Of a stretch of DNA of 64,000 nt, positions 1 through 7,914 are shown in pieces. Numbering within the stretch: position 1 is the stretch's first letter; each line of letters begins with the position of its first letter. A program made the translations under genes and the position numbers. The stretch comes from Beijerinckia mobilis. Lineage in GTDB: Bacteria; Pseudomonadota; Alphaproteobacteria; Rhizobiales; Beijerinckiaceae. The notes under the pieces were generated by a model, which did no database searches, was not told where the DNA came from, and saw only the letters and a list, made by a program, of their open reading frames with translations. The stretch is taken from the NCBI RefSeq assembly GCF_000745425.1, contig NZ_JQJH01000011.1, positions 1-64,000 of the forward strand, given 5' to 3'.

Positions 1-281
1 AGTGCCGGGCTCTTCTGCTTCTGGACCAGGGCAAGCAGCCGTTCCCAGACCCCGAGCTTCGACCAGCGGATGAATGTCTGCGCCGCCTTCCACCACGGAC
101 CAAGCTCCGGCGGAATGCTGCGCCATTTGGCACCGTTGGTGTGCCGCCAGAAGATCGCCGTAATGGTCCGACGCAGGTTCTGCAAAGGCGTTTTACCATG
201 CGGCTGTACCGCCTGGATCAGAGGCTCCCAGATCGCCCAGGCTTCATCCGTGAAGACTTGTAAGCTCTTGTCCGTGCTCAT
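1..281 (-). CDS. IS5-family transposase, N-terminal part (cut by window edge)
   Basis: The protein starts at 281 with MSTDKSLQVFTDEAWAIWEP and continues off the left edge. The segments PHGKTPLQNLRRTITAIFWR and GAKWRSIPPELGPW are typical of the N-terminal DUF4096 region of IS5-family (IS1031-like) transposases, which bind the inverted repeats and cut DNA through a DDE domain. The DDE domain would lie outside the window. The gene reads leftward, so one IS terminus should lie just right of 281. Composition is GC-rich, unlike the AT-rich DNA that follows, which fits an inserted element. Whether the full gene is intact cannot be seen. Confidence 0.8.
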   Translation of the reverse strand, partial: MSTDKSLQVFTDEAWAIWEPLIQAVQPHGKTPLQNLRRTITAIFWRHTNGAKWRSIPPELGPWWKAAQTFIRWSKLGVWERLLALVQKQKSPA

Positions 282-511
282 CAATCAGATATAGGGAATA
301 ATTCAAGAACTAACAGGCCCTAATATCAGTTTTTCATAATAAAGAAATATTATGGTACTTCCGGCAAATCCGATTTTATCGACTACCACAACAGAAAGAT
401 GATAATCTTTTCATTCCTTTTTTGGCTCTGAAAAATCTTCAAAAGCATTATAGAAAGCTTCGACACCCTATATCACAAGAACGATATACATCTACTATCC
501 GTATCTAATTT

Positions 512-1012
512 TTAAAATGGACGAACAAGGCTTGGAGCTGCATTCCCCCATTGTGGATCACCCGTTTCCAGAAAATAGACGACAGCATCACGTGCTTCTT
601 GAGGTGTGATTTTATGCCAACGGCTGATTTCAGATGGCGAAAACAGTTCAGTGATAGGCCCGAATTCTCCCACACGGGCATGAACGTAAGCACCACATTC
701 CACCATCGTTTTTTCTGGAAATCGCGATATAAAAATATGTCGTCCTATACACAGATGGATATCATCCTTGTAAATCATACTGAAATTGGAAGCGTTGATA
801 CTATTGTTATCAACTTTTTTAACGAACAGAATTAGCTCCTCTCGTTCCCATTGATTAATTCCCAGTTTTTCCTTCGAGAGAAACCCGTCCATTTCCAATT
901 TGAGATTTTGATAATTGACGAGTATTGGCAAACACTCTATTAAATATACAATAATTCTCTCGTACAAACACCGCAATAAATGAAATCTATGCTTAAAAAA
1001 TGAAGAAAACAT
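512..1012 (-). CDS. hypothetical protein, possible Imm1-like immunity protein
   Basis: The 166-aa product is encoded in strongly AT-rich DNA. The C-terminal stretch HKITPQEARDAVVYFLETGD resembles the closing helix of Imm1-type immunity proteins of polymorphic toxins, where a P-x-EAR-x-A-x-x-x-FL-x-TG pattern is usual. The Imm1 reading is an inference from that motif only. An AAGGA ribosome site lies about 11 nt before the start at 1012; an internal ATG at 889 would give a 125-aa protein, closer to usual Imm1 length. No toxin gene is visible nearby, so if the assignment holds the gene is an orphan, stranded between an IS end and transposase debris. It could also be an unrelated hypothetical protein. 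Confidence 0.45.
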   Translation of the reverse strand: MFSSFFKHRFHLLRCLYERIIVYLIECLPILVNYQNLKLEMDGFLSKEKLGINQWEREELILFVKKVDNNSINASNFSMIYKDDIHLCIGRHIFISRFPEKTMVECGAYVHARVGEFGPITELFSPSEISRWHKITPQEARDAVVYFLETGDPQWGNAAPSLVRPF

Positions 1013-1459
1013 ATTAAAAATATTCCTTTTTTTGATTTTAATAAAAATCTATACATAGAAATAGCTAATTAAAAAAGCCAATAATATATCGGAATTGATC
1101 GCGCTACAGGATCAAGTTACTTTATTAATACCATTAACAATTTGAAAAGCCTATTCAGTAAAATTTTACTTTGCAGAGGGATATTGATCCATATATGATC
1201 AAAGCAAATCGTCTCTTATCTTAAGATACAATCAAAAAGCGCTCATAACGCTTTTGTTTTAATTTCTATAGTTGTTGGTTATATATTATTGATTTTTATA
1301 AAGATAAGTATTTTATTGATGCATACATAAGTCTCACTTAATACAATATATGCTTTGAAAGTATCCGGCAGCGACCTGCGCCGCTTTCACGCCATTGGTC
1401 ATTTCAGTCGGTGACACAATGTTTCCAAGAAATTCATACAGGGCGTGAAAATCTTCAGG
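1013..1459. other. AT-rich intergenic stretch
   Basis: This stretch has no convincing gene. It is very AT-rich with many short A/T runs and small dyads, unlike the core chromosome, and is probably foreign DNA flanking the 166-aa gene. No RNA gene or clear terminator was recognised. Confidence 0.5.
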
Positions 1460-1860
1460 CAAAACTGCTCCATAGCCACACAAAACAAATATGTGACATC
1501 GACATCAAGCGCCTTCGCCAAGAAAAAATTTTGCTATAGAACTCGGAGATGACCATTGTTGGAGCGGCGCCAACAACACTGGTTGAGCATTCTGAAAAGG
1601 ATGATGGCACAGCGACGCAGATCGGATTGGCACCGATCGAAGTCATAACCCGTATCGGCATGAAACCCGTCCGGTCTCTTGCGCTGTATGCTGCGCTTTT
1701 GTCGCATCGGATGAATGGCATCGACCACTCTTCATCACCATGCTGTCATGCCGGTTGGCCCTGGTCAGGATGCTGGGAGCGCAAGCCCTTGCCTTCGCCA
1801 CGATGGCGCGCTCGATCTTTTCGGTCGGTCCAGCATAGGGCGATGGAGCCTACCCCGCAA
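1460..1860 (-). pseudogene. decayed IS5-family-like transposase remnant
   Basis: Read on the minus strand, a frame around 1600-1690 gives GFHADTGYDFDRCQSDLRR, close to the HADKGYD-x-RR-C catalytic-region signature of IS5-family transposases. The flanking sequence is out of frame and broken by stops. No inverted repeats were identified. Only the short motif supports the call, so extent and family are approximate. Confidence 0.4.
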
Positions 1861-2269
1861 AATTGCGTCCTGCGGGGCGAGCGCCCTGCGTCAGCGTGTC
1901 ATCCCGGAGCAACCGACAATCTCGTCAGGCAGATATGCCCACGAGGTTCCGTATCACGGAAGAACAGGATGCCGCGGGGCGACTGCGCTGGATTACCGAC
2001 CCAAGCCCGCTCGACTTCGGGCGCGGCACATCCAGTGAAAACGACGGCGCGATTATTTCAGCCCATACAGCGTCAGGAAGAATGGATGCCGCATGGTCTT
2101 CTGCCAGACTTTGGGCAAACAGCTTCGTGAAGCTGACTCTGCTGACAGCACGATCACCACTGGCCTTGGACAAAGACGCACGGCGACGGCACGACATGGT
2201 TTTGGAAAGGCGTCTCTCTTCCAAAAAAGTGGAAAAGATAAAGACGTTGAATCTAAAGGGAAAATATAA
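1861..2269. other. gene-poor stretch left of the integrated element
   Basis: Open frames exist on both strands but none has a recognisable product, a ribosome site or consistent codon use. It is probably debris of earlier insertions. It ends at the degenerate copy of the tRNA-Phe 3' end. Confidence 0.4.
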
Positions 2270-2285
2270 TGGTGCCAGGGGCGGA
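2270..2285. repeat. putative distal attachment site (copy of tRNA-Phe 3' end)
   Basis: TGGTGCCAGGGGCGGA here matches TGGTGCCCAGGGGCGGA at 9283-9299, the 3' end of tRNA-Phe, with one base deleted. Orientation is the same, as expected for the two att sites left by a tRNA-targeting integrase. The single-base difference shows decay or imperfect crossover. The repeat is short, but the matching integrase-arm repeats beside both copies support it. Confidence 0.6.
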
Positions 2286-2902
2286 GCCAAATGATTTATA
2301 TAAATCATTGATTTTACATAAAAAATTTATAACTCGGAAAATGTCTGTACCAACATAAATACCAACAGATTTTTCGGCTTGGCCGGTTCCATTCCCATCT
2401 CTTTCTGCCACTGACGCGTAATTTTTCCCCGAATCAATTCGCGCGGAGCGACTCGCCATTCGTGCCAGCCGCCAAATCCTCTGACAAGCCAGACCTTAGT
2501 AACGCCGCCAGCCAGATTTCTTCCTCATCATCCAGGCGCGGCGGCCATAGTGCCACGATCCCCATACCGCGGTCCTTGTTCCTGCCCGGCATCCACTCAC
2601 CCCTGGTTCTTTTGTACCTCTTCCGCAAACCGTCATTCCGGCGAGTGCCTTGTCCGGTCAAGTAAACATGAGCAGACAATCAACGACGTTCCTCTATGAC
2701 GGATACACTAACCAGTCAGGCGTATAACATCTGTCTAACAGAGCACCAAATTTAAGAAAAAATTCTAAAATTTTAGGGAAGGTTAGATCCCGCACAACAA
2801 AACACTAAAATTATGAAAAACCGAGCCTAATTTGACACCGTAAGCAACGCTATGCTACCGTTCTTCTGTATCCAAAAGTGACAGAGGAGATACACACAAC
2901 AG
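2286..2902. other. left arm of the element, mostly without a recognised gene
   Basis: The stretch contains the paired TACCAACA repeats listed separately. A minus-strand frame (2434-2679, 81 aa) has no ribosome site or recognisable domain, so it is not called a gene. The last 150 bp before the AlpA-like gene are AT-rich and probably hold the promoter of the rightward genes. Confidence 0.4.
2348..2367. repeat. paired TACCAACA repeats, putative integrase arm sites (left)
   Basis: TACCAACA occurs at 2348-2355 and again at 2360-2367 with a 4-bp spacer. The same octamer pair with the same 4-bp spacer and orientation is at 9151-9170 beside the integrase. Repeated short sites near both ends of an integrated element are the expected pattern for arm-type binding sites of tyrosine integrases or excisionases. 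Confidence 0.6.
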
Positions 2903-3100
2903 ATGCTGCAATCCGTCCCTGTATTCGGCGCAATGAGCATTACTCAATTCTGCCGATCGCACAGCATTAGCAGGACATTTATGTACGATCTGCTCAAAAA
3001 AGGCGAAGGCCCACGCATCATGACTGTTGGCCGCCGCAAATTGATCTCGAACGAAGCCGCGGCCGATTGGCGACGCGAAATGGAAGGAAAAATTCAATGA
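2903..3100 (+). CDS. AlpA-like helix-turn-helix regulator / excisionase
   Basis: The 65-aa protein contains SITQFCRSHSISRTFMYDLL followed by GPRIMTVGRRKLISNEAAADWRR, the layout of AlpA/MerR-like winged-helix proteins that act as excisionases or activators of satellite integrases. It is the first gene of the rightward cluster. A GAGGAG site lies about 13 nt before the ATG at 2903; an alternative ATG at 2933 would begin directly at the domain. Its stop overlaps the next start (ATGA), so the two are probably translated together. By analogy with P4 AlpA and similar proteins it may control integrase expression or excision; that role is inferred. Confidence 0.75.
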   Translation: MLQSVPVFGAMSITQFCRSHSISRTFMYDLLKKGEGPRIMTVGRRKLISNEAAADWRREMEGKIQ

Positions 3101-3363
3101 GTACCAATTCGTTTACGCCATCTGCCCCGACCGGTAAGCATTTTCAGCCTTTTCGCATGGACGAGGTGCGCTCCGCTCTCGCCCAGGAGCGCATGAGCCC
3201 TGACGAGTTCATACAGGCGTGGCTCCCATATGCTCTTTCCTTGAAGGGTGGAAGCGCGGACGATGCGCTTCGCCGGTGCCTTGGCAACGGCATGCACGCC
3301 TTCGACGGCAACAGCCTTCAAAAAATGGAACGGCATTCTCGGGGCTTTGATTTCTCGAAATAG
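3097..3363 (+). CDS. hypothetical element protein (88 aa)
   Basis: The start at 3097 overlaps the stop of the AlpA-like gene by four bases (ATGA), which argues for translational coupling. The protein has a polar N-terminus, then FRMDEVRSALAQERMSPDEF and a helical middle. No known domain, signal peptide or membrane segment is visible. Its place between the regulator and the replication gene suggests a role in replication or control of the element, but the sequence does not show one. Confidence 0.55.
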   Translation: MSTNSFTPSAPTGKHFQPFRMDEVRSALAQERMSPDEFIQAWLPYALSLKGGSADDALRRCLGNGMHAFDGNSLQKMERHSRGFDFSK

Positions 3364-3451
3364 CCCACGCCTGCGGGGCGGAATAGATGCAGATATAGCG
3401 TAGATCGATAGAAGAGAGATTTCCGCTCCGGGCCAATCCGGAGATTACATC

Positions 3452-4135
3452 ATGAGTTTATCAACAATAAACCCCACTTCTGCGCCAACAGAAGCGGGGT
3501 TAAAAAGTATACTTCCTTTTGTGGGGCCGAAAGAACTACAAATATACCGCGATCTATTACTTGAACGTGGCAAAGTCACGATCACAAACGGGAGCCAATC
3601 GACAGCTTTATCTGTAGCCTTTAGTGGGCTCGAACGCAAGCGACTTATCGATGAAACCGGCGTATCTGCGAAACCGTTCAAAACTCTTATCGTTTACGAT
3701 AAAGGTGATGACGATTATCTCAAACGCACAGGCCGTTGGCTTCACGAGATCGAAGCTCGTCGTCTCGAACGATACAAAGTCGTGCGAGATATTTGCGTCT
3801 ACAGACTTGAAGGCTGTGGGCTTGAATCCCTGCGAATAACTCATCGGGATAGCGCTGTCTCTGTCGCCAACCGACTTATCACCGAGACCAGATCTCATGG
3901 TGCAGATCTGATAGCTCTTGGTCCCTTCAGCCCATGTCCGTTCGCGCTCGATTGGCTGTCACTAGTCGCCAAAGAGACGAATGCGGCCACGCTCGTTTAT
4001 AGTAGCCTTGGTCATATTGACGGCAAAGATCTCTGTTTCCGGGAAGCTACACCTTCGAGTGCGGCAATCTTAAATCACTGCAAAGAAACTCTGACGGAAT
4101 TTCAGACCCGCGCAGTTTGCAAATCGCATTCGTGA
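3452..4135 (+). CDS. unknown protein of the element (227 aa)
   Basis: A GGAG site eight bases before the ATG supports the start. The N-terminal half (LQIYRDLLLERGKVTITNGS onward) could hold a winged-helix-like region, and a charged helix LHEIEARRLERYKVVRDI follows. The C-terminal half has alternating hydrophobic stretches such as GADLIALGPF and NAATLVYSSLG, suggesting an alpha/beta fold. I recognise no catalytic motif and cannot name a family. It sits where satellites often carry replication accessory or cargo genes. Base composition is lower in GC than the surrounding core chromosome. Confidence 0.6.
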   Translation: MSLSTINPTSAPTEAGLKSILPFVGPKELQIYRDLLLERGKVTITNGSQSTALSVAFSGLERKRLIDETGVSAKPFKTLIVYDKGDDDYLKRTGRWLHEIEARRLERYKVVRDICVYRLEGCGLESLRITHRDSAVSVANRLITETRSHGADLIALGPFSPCPFALDWLSLVAKETNAATLVYSSLGHIDGKDLCFREATPSSAAILNHCKETLTEFQTRAVCKSHS

Positions 4136-4236
4136 GCAATTCGCCGCCACAACCTCGCTCAATCGACAGAAAAAAGACCGGTGGCGGCAACGCCCCGCCG
4201 GCCCAAACCTACTTAAATTCTAAACGGTTATTCCAC

Positions 4237-6360
4237 ATGACAGACACGTTACTGCCAACCGATAATAAAAATGTAAACCCGCGATTCGAAGGGAAGCTTG
4301 ACGCCGCGCTCGCTTGGGCGGCGCGTGGATTTCGCGTCTTCCCTTTGCGCGAGAATGGGAAGCACCCGCTTCCTAAAATGAAAAACTGGCAGCACCTTGC
4401 CACGGATGATCCAGACAAGATCCGTGAGTGGTGGAAATGCCCCGTCACAGGTTCCGAGTTTGACTATAATATCGGCGTTTGCACGACCAATTTGGTTGTC
4501 CTCGACCTTGATACGAAAGACGGGAAGAAAGGCGTCGAGAGCTTTAAGGGTCTCGGTCTCGCCTTCACATCGCTGACCGTTAAGACGCCCTCCGGCGGTT
4601 TCCACGTCTATTACTGCGGTCAGAATGTCGGGAACAAGGTTGATCTTCTCGGCCCCGGCTCCGGTCTCGACGTTCGCGGGTTCCATGGCTACGTGCTGGC
4701 ACCAGGGAGCACGATTGACGGAGTCGCCTACGAAATCGTCAAGGACAGCGAGATAGAGCTTGTCCCCGAAGAGGTTTCTCCTCTCCTCCCCCCTCCCCGC
4801 GTTCGCCAAGTCGGCACGCTCGAAACCCCCGACGATTCTGACGATGCCGTTGCGCTTGGCACGCACTATCTGCTTAACAATGCGCCGATCGCGATCGAAG
4901 GCCAAGGCGGCAACGCGACGACATACGGCGTCTGCGCGCACCTGACGCGCGACCTCGGCCTATCTGAGGACACCGCGCTTTATCTGCTTCTAGAGCACTG
5001 GAACGAACGATGCGAACCGCCGTGGAGTGGCGAAGAACTCCAGGCCCTTGTCGAGCACTCCGCACAATACGGCACGTCGCCGATGGGATGCGGGACTTTC
5101 GAGGCCATGTTCGGGGAGATTAATCCAAAGGACGTTGTCACCTACGACGACGGCGACGGCAGCAGTGAAAACGATGAAGGCGATACGGGAGAGACCAAGT
5201 CGAAAATAATCCCATCTCCCAAGATGGCGCTTGAATGGTTTAATGCCGCGGCGGACGCAGCATTGAACACAGTCCACCATCCTCTTGTTGAAGGTTTATT
5301 AGACGAAGGGGGCCTAAGCGTCGTCTACGGACCCTCAAACGTAGGCAAAAGCTTCATACTTCTCGACTTGGCGTTCCATGTCGCTTCCGGGTTTCCGTGG
5401 AACGGAAAGCGCACAACGCAAGGATTCGTTTTATATGTCGCGGCGGAAGGCGGAGTGCGTATTCAACAACGGCTAGCGGCGCTGAGGAAACACCTTCAGG
5501 AGCGGCAAGGTGCTGAGGTGCTGGAACCCTCGCTTGCATTGGTCCGCTACCCCGTAGACCTTCGGTCTAGCACCGGAGACATCAAAGAACTTCTACGCAT
5601 TATCCGGGAAGCCGAGTCGCAAAAAGGCAAAAAATGCAATTGGATCATCATCGATACTTTATCGAGAGCAATGGGCGGTGGCGACGAAAACAGTTCAGTT
5701 GACATGGGTGCCCTTGTCTCTGCTGCAGGCACTATTCAGAAGAGGACGGGCGCGCATTTCACATTCATTCACCATTCCGGCAAAGACGTCGCAAAAGGGG
5801 CGAGAGGCCATTCATTGCTCCGGGCGGCGACCGACACAGAAATCGAAATTGCGCGATCCCGAATGGAGGTAACGAAACAGCGAGATATGGATGGTGATTT
5901 CAAAATCGGCTTCCAAATTCGCGACATAGACATTGGGTTTGGAAAAGACGGAACCGTCGCGAAAAGTGCGGTGGTCCATTGGACACCAATCGTCGAGGGT
6001 TCGAGACACGAGAAAAAGGTTGTAGCAAGAAAGCCACCACCGGGTCTTACAACTTTCCCGGAATCGTTGGATGAAGCCCTGGAGTCAGGAAGCATAGAAA
6101 TCGAGGTAGATGGGTGTCCCGTTACAGCGGTGCCCGATAGCGCATTCCGGGAAAGGTATCGCCGGCGGCTTGCCGAAACCGCGCACACTGGAGAGGCAAC
6201 AGACAAGCTGGAGAAGAGACTCAGCACATATTTCACAAGACATGCCAAAAGGGCTATTGATGAGAAACATTTGATGGCGAAGGAACATGGTGGCGAGAGA
6301 CACTTTTGGCGGCCCTCCAATCGTCCTACCCGCGAAGCCGTGCAAGGTCTTTTGCATTGA
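4237..6360 (+). CDS. bifunctional primase-polymerase / RepA-type helicase
   Basis: With the start at 4237 the protein is 707 aa. Residues 20-200 match the bifunctional DNA primase/polymerase (PrimPol) N-terminal domain, including the metal-binding D90 and D92 in VVLDLDTKDG and H123 in SGGFHVYY. A RepA-like AAA/RecA-fold domain follows, with Walker A GPSNVGKS near residue 365 and Walker B WIIIDTLSRA near 468, then FIHHSGKD. The fusion would prime and unwind DNA at the element's own origin. An in-frame start at 4117 exists but overlaps the previous gene and adds an unrelated 40-residue tail; neither start has a strong ribosome site. The iteron array just downstream is the likely target. Confidence 0.85.
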   Translation: MTDTLLPTDNKNVNPRFEGKLDAALAWAARGFRVFPLRENGKHPLPKMKNWQHLATDDPDKIREWWKCPVTGSEFDYNIGVCTTNLVVLDLDTKDGKKGVESFKGLGLAFTSLTVKTPSGGFHVYYCGQNVGNKVDLLGPGSGLDVRGFHGYVLAPGSTIDGVAYEIVKDSEIELVPEEVSPLLPPPRVRQVGTLETPDDSDDAVALGTHYLLNNAPIAIEGQGGNATTYGVCAHLTRDLGLSEDTALYLLLEHWNERCEPPWSGEELQALVEHSAQYGTSPMGCGTFEAMFGEINPKDVVTYDDGDGSSENDEGDTGETKSKIIPSPKMALEWFNAAADAALNTVHHPLVEGLLDEGGLSVVYGPSNVGKSFILLDLAFHVASGFPWNGKRTTQGFVLYVAAEGGVRIQQRLAALRKHLQERQGAEVLEPSLALVRYPVDLRSSTGDIKELLRIIREAESQKGKKCNWIIIDTLSRAMGGGDENSSVDMGALVSAAGTIQKRTGAHFTFIHHSGKDVAKGARGHSLLRAATDTEIEIARSRMEVTKQRDMDGDFKIGFQIRDIDIGFGKDGTVAKSAVVHWTPIVEGSRHEKKVVARKPPPGLTTFPESLDEALESGSIEIEVDGCPVTAVPDSAFRERYRRRLAETAHTGEATDKLEKRLSTYFTRHAKRAIDEKHLMAKEHGGERHFWRPSNRPTREAVQGLLH

Positions 6361-6400
6361 AATTCGACAACACCATCAGAACTAAATTCTAGAAAATATT

Positions 6401-6419
6401 CTATGTATTTCGAACATAG
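6401..6419. repeat. small inverted repeat after the primase gene
   Basis: CTATGT at 6401-6406 and ACATAG at 6414-6419 form a perfect six-base dyad around an AT-rich loop, about 40 bp after the primase-helicase stop. There is no following T-run, so it may be an operator or part of the origin rather than a terminator. Confidence 0.35.
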
Positions 6420-6466
6420 GCCAAGTTAGACTGTGTGTTAGACACGTTCGAACGGCTGAAAGCCCT

Positions 6467-6715
6467 CCACATTCGCCACAAATCCGAAAGCGCATTTGTG
6501 GAGTGTTCTGTGGTGAGATGTACAACACGCCACAGTTTGCCACAAAAACCCTTTTCCTATTAAGCTATTGTTTTCTATTGACTCCACTTTTCCACATTTG
6601 GCCCACAAAGTTGAAAATTGTGGCCAGCAAAACCTTTTCCACATTCCACACGCGGCGCGGCGAGCTTTAGAGAGCCGCAAAGTGTGTGGAGTGTGGAGGA
6701 TGCCAGGTTCTGTGG
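6467..6715. repeat. iteron-like TGTGG/CCACA array, putative replication origin
   Basis: Fourteen copies of the pentamer TGTGG or its complement lie in 249 bp. CCACA copies start at 6467, 6476, 6530, 6540, 6592, 6603, 6639 and 6646; TGTGG copies start at 6497, 6509, 6619, 6685, 6692 and 6711. Chance would give about 0.5 copies. Most form same-strand pairs 7 to 12 bp apart, such as TTTGTGG followed by ACTGTGG, so each pair looks like one protein-binding unit. An AT-rich segment (about 6546-6590) lies in the middle, as in unwinding elements. Position directly after a primase-helicase gene fits an origin of the P4 or iteron-plasmid type. Function is inferred. Confidence 0.65.
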
Positions 6716-7037
6716 TGTTGGGTTGGTGCGCAATGGCCGGAAAAGCATGAAACAGGCGAAAGCATATCCCTCGGCGCGCAAGAATGCTGGAGGCTTCGCG
6801 CGTTGCCAGGGTGAAACCATGCAAGCGCCGAAAGCAGTCACGAATTCGATAGGAGCACCCTACTGACAACGCTGACAGCCCCGGCAATCTGACAACACTG
6901 GCGCGTTATACCGAATGTTATACAAAGACTGAAATCTAAGAATGAAATCTTATTCGACACAGAGTGTTTTCTGTTTGACGAAGACCGCGCTCACATGTTT
7001 GCATGTTTTTGTACCCGCAGAACGGAGGCAAACAATC

Positions 7038-7331
7038 ATGACGATTCCGCACGAATACCTTTCTATGGCTACACAAGCGTTTGACGAAGATCTGGAAGAC
7101 GCCACTGAATGTCTTTGTGAATATATCTCTGAGGGAGAGCCTATATCTCTGGCCATAGACGGAACGGGAAGGAAGATCCGTATCCCATGGGAGAACGCCC
7201 TCGTTTATTCGAAAATGGCCAATGAAGCGGGGGTGCCTCTTGATGAATGGCTCGAAGGTTTCCTTAAAAACGCGGCAAAGGATCAAGCATCGCTCAACAG
7301 CGTCCTGGATGCTTTATTGGGTCCGGCATAG
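7038..7331 (+). CDS. small acidic element protein (97 aa)
   Basis: The ATG at 7038 has a GGAGG site ten bases upstream, so the longer frame from 6942 is rejected. The protein is acidic and mostly helical, with IRIPWENALVYSKMANEAGV in the middle. No known domain, signal or membrane segment is seen. It follows the putative origin and reads in the same direction as the primase-helicase, about 320 bp after the iteron array. Possible roles include copy control, host interaction or an antitoxin-like function, but none is shown by the sequence. Confidence 0.55.
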   Translation: MTIPHEYLSMATQAFDEDLEDATECLCEYISEGEPISLAIDGTGRKIRIPWENALVYSKMANEAGVPLDEWLEGFLKNAAKDQASLNSVLDALLGPA

Positions 7332-7914
7332 ACCGAGGCACGATGGTCACGACGGGACTCCGCGCCCGTCGCCCCAGCCATACAATGAAGCGTTTAGACT
7401 TAATTGGATCGATAGAATTTCAATTAAAAGTTGTAATCGCAGAAGAATCGCGCATTTATAGAATTATTATGTTATTGCACCACCCAGCCGCTAGTCCGAA
7501 TTGCCGTAAGACTCTTCCGAAAATCCTATAAGAATTTACAAATTTGATGAGGCTTAACATCCCCCTGGTAAATTTAAGAATTTTCTCTAATTTCCGTTGG
7601 CGAGCCGATTGTAAAACTTCGGTAAGAAGAGCCTTCGAGCGGTAAAATCCGATCGATTCGGACGCCTTGGCTTTTCGTGTCAAGCGATTCTAGACCATTT
7701 TGCACTTCGGTTGAATCGCTTCGCGATTTCGTTTGTCCGGAAATGCTCTGGTTCTCTTAGCCAGACCGCTTCCAAATCAATTCGAAACGCTCTAGCTAGT
7801 CCCTTGTCCCGTCTCCGAAGCTTTGGCCACCTTCCGAATTGCCGTTGTCCGGTATCCGTGGCCGGGGCAATGCAATATGCTAATAGTTCTAGGTAGAGTC
7901 CGAAAACCTACCGT
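7332..7914. other. gene-free stretch between element modules with a dispersed repeat
   Basis: No gene is supported here. The convergent 97-aa gene and integrase end on either side. At 7688-7751 there is a palindrome-rich repeat containing GAATCGCTTCGCGATTT and AAATGCTCT. It is related to the 106-bp element at 35489-35594, which carries GAATCGCGTAGCGATTC. The rest is moderately AT-rich without recognised signals. Confidence 0.5.
7688..7751. repeat. dispersed palindromic repeat copy
   Basis: This stretch starts with TTCTAGA, contains the dyad GAATCGC-TT-CGCGATT and ends with GGAAATGCTCTGG. The same building blocks recur in the repeat at 35489-35594, so it is probably a diverged member of one family. 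Confidence 0.4.

Noticed and set aside
2434-2679. 81-codon minus-strand frame in the left arm of the element
   Set aside because: No ribosome site or recognisable domain; kept only as a possibility in the gap entry.
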